Below are positions 26,064 through 33,900 of a DNA stretch of 35,072 bases, piece by piece. How positions within the stretch are numbered: position 1 is the first letter of the stretch; each line of letters starts with the position of its first letter. The DNA lies in assembly GCA_947632285.1 (NCBI GenBank), contig CANROT010000007.1:1-35072 (forward strand), in the 5' to 3' direction. The notes below the pieces were generated by a model that was given only the letters and a program-made list of their open reading frames with translations, had not been told where the DNA came from and did not search any database. The position numbers and the translations under genes were made by a program. This DNA is from an uncultured Clostridia bacterium (GTDB lineage Bacteria > Bacillota > Clostridia > Oscillospirales > CAG-272).

Positions 26064-27805
26064 TACTTAAAGCGCTGAACGATTACTATGACGCTCTTTC
26101 TGCGCGCGGAGAGATCACGCCCCCAGGCTGGAGTGAAACAAAAGTTTCATATGCACTGAACATAGACGAAAATGGCGTTCTTCGCGGTGTGAGATCGCTG
26201 AAGATCATGTCTCCGGACGGAAAAAAAGAGCTCCCGCAAAAAATGCAGGTACCGGAACAGTGCAAAAAAGCGTCCGGCATCATTTCAAACTTTCTCTGCG
26301 AGAACAGCTCTTATCTTCTCGGAATAGACGACAAGGACAAGCCCGAGCGTTCTGTCCGCTGCTTTGAAGCGGCCAAGGCGCTGCATCATGAAATTCTCGA
26401 CGGTGTCGACAGCCCCGAGGCAGACGCAGTCCTTAAATTTTTCGACAGCTGGGATCCCGCGTCAGCGGCAGAAGATCCCGTCGTCTCGCCTTATCTGAAG
26501 GATCTTGTGCGTGGGTCGTGGATAGTGTTCGTGTATGACGGCGAATATGTTCACAATTATCCTAAAGTACGCGCTGCGTGGCATTCTTACCGCAGCGCCG
26601 GCACCGCAAAAGCAGACACGGGAATATGTCTTGTAACCGGGAAGCACGGCGCGGTCGCAAGGCTCCACCCGGCAATAAAAGGAATAAAGGACGCGCAATC
26701 TTCCGGGGCATCGCTCGTATCGTTCAACGAAAGCGCCTCGGAATCATACGGTCATGTGCAGGGCATGAACTCCCCCGTAACGGAAGAGGCGGCATTCGCA
26801 TACGGGACGGCGCTTAATCACCTCATTTCAGACAAAAAGCACCTTCAATATATTGCAGATACGGCCGTTGTCTTTTGGGCGGAAGATGCGGAGCCGCTGT
26901 GTCAGGACATATTCTCATGTGCTGTCTTCGGAGGCGACACTGATCTCATCAACGATGACGATATCAAAGGCGTCATATCGGCTCTTGCCAAAGGAATTTC
27001 TGTAGATCTAAACGGCAAAACGATCGATCCCGACAACAACTTTTATGTCCTCGGGCTCGCGCCCAACGCGGCGCGGCTGAGCGTTCGGTTTTTTCTTTGC
27101 AACACATTCGGTAAAATGCTTTCAAATGTAGTCGCGCACAGCGAAAGGCTGCAAATAGTCAAGCCTGCGTATATTTCAGACGGTTCGTTGCCGCTGTGGC
27201 GGATACTGGGCGAGACTGTCAACCGAAACGAAAAGAAAAAGCAGGCGTCCCCGCCGATGACCGGATCCGTCGTAAGATCGATTTTATCCGACACCGCATA
27301 TCCCGCGACTCTGTTTGAACAGACAATGATGCGTATCCGCGCCGAACGCAGCGTTACATACGGACGCGCCGCCATACTCAAAGCATTCTTTATAAAAAAT
27401 GTAGGATATAATGTTCCGAAGGAGGTATTAAAAGTGGAACTAAACGAAGAAAGTGCCTGCTTGCCGTACGTGCTTGGCAGACTGTTTGCCGTACTTGAAT
27501 CGGTGCAGCGCAATGCCAACCCAAATATAACGGCAACGATCAGGGACAAATATTTTAACAGCGCCTGCGCAACGCCTGCGACAATTTTTCCCCTGCTCAC
27601 AAAGCTGTCGCAAAGCCATCTGCGCAAGCTTGAGGCAGGAAAGCGAATACATTATGAGAAGCTGATCCGCTCGCTTGAGTGCAAAATAAATACGACGCTG
27701 CCTGCGAGATTATCCCTTGCGGATCAGGGAACCTTCCATCTCGGCTATTACCATCAGAATCAAAAAATATTTGAAAAAACAGAAAAAAGCAAAGGAGAAA
27801 ACTAA
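26060..27805 (+). CDS. cas8c: Cas8c (Csd1), large subunit of type I-C Cascade
   Basis: The large subunit recognises the PAM and helps open target DNA. It has 581 aa, typical for Csd1, opening with MILKALNDYYDAL; GSWIVFVYDGEYVHNYPKVR and TGICLVTGKHGAVARLHP are family-like blocks. ATG 26060 overlaps the cas5c stop (ATGA), implying coupled translation. The last 123 codons appear to be translated separately as Cas11c, from an SD at 27419-27426 and GTG 27434. A single stop at 27803-27805 ends both products. The gene is intact. Confidence 0.95.
   Translation: MILKALNDYYDALSARGEITPPGWSETKVSYALNIDENGVLRGVRSLKIMSPDGKKELPQKMQVPEQCKKASGIISNFLCENSSYLLGIDDKDKPERSVRCFEAAKALHHEILDGVDSPEADAVLKFFDSWDPASAAEDPVVSPYLKDLVRGSWIVFVYDGEYVHNYPKVRAAWHSYRSAGTAKADTGICLVTGKHGAVARLHPAIKGIKDAQSSGASLVSFNESASESYGHVQGMNSPVTEEAAFAYGTALNHLISDKKHLQYIADTAVVFWAEDAEPLCQDIFSCAVFGGDTDLINDDDIKGVISALAKGISVDLNGKTIDPDNNFYVLGLAPNAARLSVRFFLCNTFGKMLSNVVAHSERLQIVKPAYISDGSLPLWRILGETVNRNEKKKQASPPMTGSVVRSILSDTAYPATLFEQTMMRIRAERSVTYGRAAILKAFFIKNVGYNVPKEVLKVELNEESACLPYVLGRLFAVLESVQRNANPNITATIRDKYFNSACATPATIFPLLTKLSQSHLRKLEAGKRIHYEKLIRSLECKINTTLPARLSLADQGTFHLGYYHQNQKIFEKTEKSKGEN
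27434..27805 (+). CDS. cas11c: Cas11c, small subunit translated from inside cas8c
   Basis: A perfect SD, AAGGAGGT (27419-27426), lies inside cas8c, 7 nt before GTG 27434, which is in the cas8c frame (codon 459). The product would be 123 aa (start VELNEESACLPYVLGR), helical and basic toward the C-terminus. Type I-C systems are known to make the small subunit Cas11c from an internal start in cas8c, with about this size and place. So strong an SD in the middle of a coding region is not explained by the protein sequence alone. Cas11c would line the Cascade belly and stabilise the R-loop. The start is inferred, not shown. Confidence 0.82.
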   Translation: MELNEESACLPYVLGRLFAVLESVQRNANPNITATIRDKYFNSACATPATIFPLLTKLSQSHLRKLEAGKRIHYEKLIRSLECKINTTLPARLSLADQGTFHLGYYHQNQKIFEKTEKSKGEN

Positions 27806-27806
27806 A

Positions 27807-28727
27807 ATGTCAGATTACATTAAAAACCGTTATGAATTTGTAATTCTTTTCGATGTGGAAAACGGAAATCCCAACGGTGACCCGGACGCAGGCAATATGC
27901 CGCGTCTTGACCCGGAAACGGACTACGGAATTGTGACAGACGTCTGCCTCAAGCGTAAGATCCGCAACTATATTGAAACCGTGAAAGAGGACGAACCGGG
28001 ATATCGCATTTATATAAAAGACAGCGTGCCCCTTAACGCAAGTGACGACGAAGGTTTCAGATATGCGGGGATAGAAAATGCATCGGAAATAAAAAAGGAA
28101 GACCTGAAAAAGACAGTCAGGCAGAGGGAATCCGAAGGTGTTGACGTAGATCACCAGGTCAAAGAGTTTATGTGCCAAAACTTCTTCGATATCCGCACGT
28201 TCGGAGCAGTAATGACAACCATGGTAAAGGGAAATCTCAACTGCGGACAGATACGCGGTCCGGTGCAGCTCGGATTTGCGCGTAGCATTGATCCCATCGT
28301 TCCGCAAGAGATCACAATAACACGCGTTGCCATAACCACAAAAGCAGATGCCGAAAACAAAGATACCGAAATGGGACGAAAATATATAGTTCCGTATGCG
28401 CTGTATAAGGCGGAAGGTTACGTTTCCGCGAACCTTGCAAGAAAGGTGACCGGTTTTTCCGAGGAAGATCTTGAGCTTTTGTGGCAGGCAATACTCGGAA
28501 TGTTTGACTTTGACCACTCCGCGGCACGCGGCAAAATGGCAGTCCGCGAGTTGATAATTTTCAAGCACGATACGGAGCTCGGGTGTGCACCGGCATGGAA
28601 ACTGTTTGATACAGTCTCAGTCTCGCGCAAAGACGGAGTCATATGCCCTCGCAGTTACAGCGACTATACCGTCACTGTTGCAGCCGACAAATTACCGAAC
28701 GGCGTGACCTGTAAACGCATGGGGTAA
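27807..28727 (+). CDS. cas7c: Cas7c (Csd2), backbone subunit of type I-C Cascade
   Basis: Multiple Cas7 copies polymerise along the crRNA spacer and form the Cascade backbone. It has 306 aa, starting at ATG 27807 with the SD AAAGGAG about 10 nt upstream and 1 nt after the cas8c stop. Signatures are FVILFDVENGNPNGDPDAGN near the N-terminus (Csd2/Csh2 hallmark), DIRTFGAVM in the centre, CGQIRGPVQLGFARS, and FDFDHSAARGKM near the C-terminus. It appears complete. The stop (28725-28727) lies just before the predicted cas4 start, and the base composition changes sharply here. Confidence 0.96.
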   Translation: MSDYIKNRYEFVILFDVENGNPNGDPDAGNMPRLDPETDYGIVTDVCLKRKIRNYIETVKEDEPGYRIYIKDSVPLNASDDEGFRYAGIENASEIKKEDLKKTVRQRESEGVDVDHQVKEFMCQNFFDIRTFGAVMTTMVKGNLNCGQIRGPVQLGFARSIDPIVPQEITITRVAITTKADAENKDTEMGRKYIVPYALYKAEGYVSANLARKVTGFSEEDLELLWQAILGMFDFDHSAARGKMAVRELIIFKHDTELGCAPAWKLFDTVSVSRKDGVICPRSYSDYTVTVAADKLPNGVTCKRMG

Positions 28728-28735
28728 CTTTTAAT

Positions 28736-29410
28736 ATTGACGACAGCGAATATCTGAAACTCTCAGGCATCCAGCACTATGCTTTTTGCAAGCGCCAGTG
28801 GGGATTGATACATATCGAGCAGCAATGGGCCGAAAATCTGCGCACGGTCGAGGGACATTTGATCCACGAGCGCGCGCATGACGCCGCGATAACGGAGCGC
28901 CGCGGTGGTCTAATCACCTCGCGCGCAATGCCGGTTTCCTCGCGGGAGCTCGGTATCTCCGGCGAATGTGACGTCGTCGAGTTCCACAGAGAGGAAAAGG
29001 AGAGCGACAGGGCCGTATTTATTCCCGCCTACGGCGGGATCTACAGCGCCGTCCCCGTCGAATACAAGCGCGGCGCGCCGAAAGCAGACGACATTGACGC
29101 GCTCCAGCTCTGCGCGCAATCGATGTGTCTTGAAGAAATGCTGTCGTGCAAAATCCCGTCGGGGTATATCTTTTACGCCGAGACAAGGCGTCGGCAGCAG
29201 GTCACGTTTACGGACGAGCTCCGTGAAAAAGTCGCAGACATCGTATCTGAGATGCACGACTACTTCCGCCGCGGAGTCACCCCGCGAGGCAAACGGACAA
29301 AGGCGTGCGGCGCCTGTTCGCTGCGCGACCTGTGCCTCCCGGCGCTCGAGGGCAGGAAAAACGTCGGCAGCTACATCGACGGCGCGATAAGAGAGGAGGC
29401 GGAGGAGTGA
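28736..29410 (+). CDS. cas4: Cas4 nuclease of the spacer-acquisition module, non-canonical start
   Basis: A RecB-like Fe-S nuclease that, with Cas1-Cas2, selects PAM-containing prespacers and trims them. The fold is complete only if translation begins upstream of TTG 28805. The segment LSGIQHYAFCKRQWGLIHIEQ, with the first Fe-S cysteine, spans about 28760-28819. In this frame the region back to the stop at 28712-28714 has no ATG, GTG or TTG; ATT 28736 or CTG 28754 are the candidates. ATT 28736 gives 224 aa, the normal Cas4 size, with GGGG 11 nt upstream. Other residues: HERAHD, GECDVVEF, VEYKRG, and the C-terminal cysteines CGACSLRDLC. It is GC-rich, like cas1 and unlike cas7. The stop overlaps the cas1 start (GTGA). 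Confidence 0.9.
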   Translation: MDDSEYLKLSGIQHYAFCKRQWGLIHIEQQWAENLRTVEGHLIHERAHDAAITERRGGLITSRAMPVSSRELGISGECDVVEFHREEKESDRAVFIPAYGGIYSAVPVEYKRGAPKADDIDALQLCAQSMCLEEMLSCKIPSGYIFYAETRRRQQVTFTDELREKVADIVSEMHDYFRRGVTPRGKRTKACGACSLRDLCLPALEGRKNVGSYIDGAIREEAEE

Positions 29411-30438
29411 AAAAACTGCTGAATACGCTGTACGTCACCTCCCCCGGGCGCTATCTCTCGCTCGACGGGGAAAATGTCGTTGTGCTCGAAAACGAATCGG
29501 AGATCACCCGCGTTCCGCTCCACAATCTTGAGGGGATCGTGACATTCGGCTACACCGGCGCGAGCCCGGCGCTGATGGGCGCTTGCGCGGAGAGAGATAT
29601 TTCGCTCTCGTTTTTGTCGCCGAGCGGGAGATTTCTCGCGCGCGTTTCAGGCGAGCAGCGCGGCAATATTCTTTTGCGGCGGGAGCAGTACAGGATCGCG
29701 GACTGCAAGGAAAAGAGCGTTCTCATCGCGAGAAACTGTATCGTCGGCAAAATATATAACGCCAAATGGGTGCTTGAACGCGCCGCGCGCGACTACCCGA
29801 TGAGGGTCGACGTTCAAAGGATAAAAGCCGTCGTTTCCATGCTTGAAGACGGAATGGCAGAGGCGCGTAAATGTTCGGCGGCGGATCATCTGCGCGGCAT
29901 CGAGGGCGTCGCCGCAGCGGAATATTTTTCGGTATTTGATGAGATGATCCTCCGCCGCAAGGAATATTTCGCCTTTTCCGGGCGAAACCGCCGTCCCCCG
30001 CGCGATCCCGTCAACGCTATGCTGTCGTTTGCGTATACGCTGCTCTCAGGTATGTGTCAAAGCGCGCTTGAGACGGTGGGGCTCGACCCATACGCCGGTT
30101 TCTTTCACACCGACCGCCCGGGCCGTGCGTCGCTCGCGCTCGACATGATGGAGGAGCTGCGCTGCGTCATGGCGGACAGATTTGTCCTCTCGATGATAAA
30201 TCTCGGCGTCGTCGACAACAGTTCGTTCATAAGCAAAGAGAGCGGCACCGTCATAATGACGGACGAGGCGAGAAGGAGCTTTCTTTCGCATTGGCAGAAA
30301 AAGAAGCAGGAAGTCATCACGCACCCGTTTTTGGGAGAAAAGGTCGAGTGGGGCACGGTGCCGCACGTACAGGCAATGCTCCTCGCCCGCCATCTTCGCG
30401 GCGACATAGATGAATATCCGCCGTTTTTGTGGAAATGA
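29407..30438 (+). CDS. cas1: Cas1 integrase, type I-C
   Basis: The catalytic subunit of the Cas1-Cas2 spacer integrase. It has 343 aa, from GTG 29407, which overlaps the cas4 stop; SD GGAGGCGGAGG is just upstream. The metal-binding catalytic residues are Glu166 (IEGVAAAEYF), His234 (GFFHTDRPGR) and Asp246 (LALDMMEELR). The N-terminal beta domain starts MKKLLNTLYVTSPGRYLSL, typical of subtype I-C. It ends 9 nt before cas2. The gene is intact and GC-rich. Confidence 0.97.
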   Translation: MKKLLNTLYVTSPGRYLSLDGENVVVLENESEITRVPLHNLEGIVTFGYTGASPALMGACAERDISLSFLSPSGRFLARVSGEQRGNILLRREQYRIADCKEKSVLIARNCIVGKIYNAKWVLERAARDYPMRVDVQRIKAVVSMLEDGMAEARKCSAADHLRGIEGVAAAEYFSVFDEMILRRKEYFAFSGRNRRPPRDPVNAMLSFAYTLLSGMCQSALETVGLDPYAGFFHTDRPGRASLALDMMEELRCVMADRFVLSMINLGVVDNSSFISKESGTVIMTDEARRSFLSHWQKKKQEVITHPFLGEKVEWGTVPHVQAMLLARHLRGDIDEYPPFLWK

Positions 30439-30447
30439 GGGCAGCAT

Positions 30448-30738
30448 ATGCTTGTTTTGATAACGTATGATGTAAACACGGAAACCGCAGCGGGTAAAAA
30501 GCGGCTGCGCCGCGTTGCGAAAGAATGCGTCAATTATGGGCAGCGCGTGCAGAATTCGGTATTCGAGTGTAATCTTGACGCGGCAAAGTGCCGTCAGGTC
30601 AAGGCGATACTTGAAGGGATAATTGATAAGGAAACGGACAGCCTGCGCTTTTACTATCTCGGCAATAACTATAAGAATAAGGTCGAACACATCGGCGCGA
30701 AAGCAAGCTTCGATGTGACCGACCCGCTTATAGTATAA
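30448..30738 (+). CDS. cas2: Cas2, spacer-integration subunit
   Basis: A small ferredoxin-fold dimer that bridges two Cas1 dimers in the integration complex. It has 96 aa, starting at ATG 30448 with the SD GAGGG at 30437-30441. The first strand MLVLITYDVNTE carries the conserved Asp8, and SVFECNLD and RFYYLGNNY are family-like. It is the last cas gene, and the leader and array follow directly. Confidence 0.97.
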   Translation: MLVLITYDVNTETAAGKKRLRRVAKECVNYGQRVQNSVFECNLDAAKCRQVKAILEGIIDKETDSLRFYYLGNNYKNKVEHIGAKASFDVTDPLIV

Positions 30739-30914
30739 AATCTGTGCGAACGCAGAGCGATCATAAAACGCCCGGCGTTTCGCACCGTAAAAACCACGTA
30801 TTTATCGGCGCGATGTAACTTTAAATTACACAAAAAATGCCCGCGCGCAGAAAATACAACAATTTTTTGTGCATGTATGCGCATACGCAACCCCCGCATT
30901 TGTGCATATTTGCC
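30739..30914 (+). promoter_or_regulatory. CRISPR leader
   Basis: 176 bp between the cas2 stop and the first repeat, AT-rich relative to the genome. It has a small hairpin, TCTGTG-CGAA-CGCAGA (30741-30756), a second inverted repeat, AAACGCC-C-GGCGTTT (30766-30780), and near the array a perfect palindrome, GTATGCGCATAC (30875-30886). The motif TTTGTGCAT occurs twice (30866-30874 and 30899-30907), 33 bp apart start to start. These are placed where integration factors or Cas1-Cas2 would act. I see no convincing sigma-A promoter for the array, though one must exist here or upstream. Confidence 0.8.
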
Positions 30915-33900
30915 GTCGGGCTCCCCGCGGAGCCCGTGGATTGAAATAACGCAAACGCGCTTGACCGTTACGTCAAATCGCGTCGGGCTCCCCGCGGAGC
31001 CCGTGGATTGAAATCTTTTTTGCACCAAACAAGATAGTTGCGCATTACTGTCGGGCTCCCCGCGGAGCCCGTGGATTGAAATATTTAGCAAATTATCTAC
31101 ACTGGTTTGAGACAGCGCAGTCGGGCTCCCCGCGGAGCCCGTGGATTGAAATCTCCCATCGGCTCGTCAATATATGTGTGTGTGTTTGTCGGGCTCCCCG
31201 CGGAGCCCGTGGATTGAAATAAGACGCTTGGAGCGAAGCGCTACATGACCGAGAAGTCGGGCTCCCCGCGGAGCCCGTGGATTGAAATTTTCGAGCGGAG
31301 ATACTCGTCTTCCGAGCCTTCCAGTCGGGCTCCCCGCGGAGCCCGTGGATTGAAATGTAATTGCTGGACGGTTTTTCCCGACGTCGAAAACGTCGGGCTC
31401 CCCGCGGAGCCCGTGGATTGAAATACATCTGCCACAGGTCGAGCTCGGACTGTATCATCGTCGGGCTCCCCGCGGAGCCCGTGGATTGAAATTTATTTGT
31501 TAGTAATATATACCAATTATTTTGAGTCGGGCTCCCCGCGGAGCCCGTGGATTGAAATCACACGTGTGGAACGCGTGAAAAATAATGGGTGGGTCGGGCT
31601 CCCCGCGGAGCCCGTGGATTGAAATTAATATATCTCAATTTGAGCGCGGTAAAATTGACAGTCGGGCTCCCCGCGGAGCCCGTGGATTGAAATTTTGTGG
31701 CATAACCCATTAAGCATAACCCATTAGTCGGGCTCCCCGCGGAGCCCGTGGATTGAAATAGTCAAGGGCGTGGCTGAATGTCTGATGAGACTGGTCGGGC
31801 TCCCCGCGGAGCCCGTGGATTGAAATCGGTTCTTCGCACGACGTCGAACGGATAAACGCGCGTCGGGCTCCCCGCGGAGCCCGTGGATTGAAATATTTAG
31901 CAAATTATCTACACTGGTTTGAGACAGCGTCGGGCTCCCCGCGGAGCCCGTGGATTGAAATAAACATTGTACAAGCTTCCAGCCCCTCGAATTCGAGTCG
32001 GGCTCCCCGCGGAGCCCGTGGATTGAAATCCGCACATAAATATCTTAACATCGGTTCTTTGTCGTCGGGCTCCCCGCGGAGCCCGTGGATTGAAATCACA
32101 TCTGCCACAGGTCGAGCTCGGACTGTATCGTCGGGCTCCCCGCGGAGCCCGTGGATTGAAATGTCAAAAAGTATTTCCCAGCGTAATATTCGACGCCGTC
32201 GGGCTCCCCGCGGAGCCCGTGGATTGAAATAGTGTACGTTGCGGACGGGTACTCGCTGTGCACGTCGGGCTCCCCGCGGAGCCCGTGGATTGAAATCAGA
32301 ATAATATTTTACCTTTTGCGCCATAGCTCGCGTCGGGCTCCCCGCGGAGCCCGTGGATTGAAATCGTACCGAGCGGAATGACGCGTTGGTTAGAATTCGG
32401 TCGGGCTCCCCGCGGAGCCCGTGGATTGAAATCCACGCAGAATTCAAGGACACACGAATATTCGTAGTCGGGCTCCCCGCGGAGCCCGTGGATTGAAATA
32501 AGCCGAGATCGTTGTACCACGATGCTTTTAAGTACGTCGGGCTCCCCGCGGAGCCCGTGGATTGAAATTGCGTTAAGAAAATAATTTTCTGGCGCGGTCA
32601 TTGTCGGGCTCCCCGCGGAGCCCGTGGATTGAAATCCTCATTAGTCACCGTGTATTCGGTTTGTTGCGGTCGGGCTCCCCGCGGAGCCCGTGGATTGAAA
32701 TAAGTACCGAACCGAACTCCCACCCGTCCATCAGGAGTCGGGCTCCCCGCGGAGCCCGTGGATTGAAATTGTCGCTTCGGGCATGTCCGCCTGAATCTTT
32801 TCAAGTCGGGCTCCCCGCGGAGCCCGTGGATTGAAATTTCCCATATTGCAAAATTGCAAGTTGAAAATGCAGTCGGGCTCCCCGCGGAGCCCGTGGATTG
32901 AAATGGTTTGTTGCGTCGTGGTACGCTTGCGCTCGATATGTCGGGCTCCCCGCGGAGCCCGTGGATTGAAATCGGTGTCACGCTTGGTAATAGCTCCGCT
33001 CGCGACAGTCGGGCTCCCCGCGGAGCCCGTGGATTGAAATCCCCACATTACGACCATTTTGTTTGACGAATTTAGTCGGGCTCCCCGCGGAGCCCGTGGA
33101 TTGAAATCGAGATCGTCCGCAACCTTCGATTGATTGTAACCCGTCGGGCTCCCCGCGGAGCCCGTGGATTGAAATCTTCCCATATTGCAAAATTGCAAGT
33201 TGAAAATGCGTCGGGCTCCCCGCGGAGCCCGTGGATTGAAATTTGAAGTCATCGGCGTAAAGCTTCCTCGCGTCGACGTCGGGCTCCCCGCGGAGCCCGT
33301 GGATTGAAATATTAATTTTGTCGTCTGTAACCTGCACGAGGCTCGTCGGGCTCCCCGCGGAGCCCGTGGATTGAAATTTAGTCAAACTTGACTGTAGTCA
33401 TGGGCTTACCGCGTCGGGCTCCCCGCGGAGCCCGTGGATTGAAATTGAGAATCGGCGACGGACATGCCGGAGTGTACATTGGTCGGGCTCCCCGCGGAGC
33501 CCGTGGATTGAAATATTTAGCAAATTATCTACACTGGTTTGAGACAGCGGTCGGGCTCCCCGCGGAGCCCGTGGATTGAAATATATACACCAATTGAAGA
33601 ATTACTACGAGGGCACGTCGGGCTCCCCGCGGAGCCCGTGGATTGAAATGGTAAAACTCATAGGGATTTCAAACGTCACACGCGTCGGGCTCCCCGCGGA
33701 GCCCGTGGATTGAAATCCCCACATTACGACCATTTTGTTTGACGAATTTAGTCGGGCTCCCCGCGGAGCCCGTGGATTGAAATTAACTCTGTCGTCGGCT
33801 TTAAGATATTTCGTCGAAAGTCGGGCTCCCCGCGGAGCCCGTGGATTGAAATAGCCCTTTGACGCTGTCCGTATCACTATATACATAAGTCGGGCTCCCC

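Noticed and set aside
30766..30780. AAACGCC-C-GGCGTTT as a terminator of the cas operon
   Set aside because: The stem is short, with a one-base centre and no T-run; it is described only as a leader inverted repeat.
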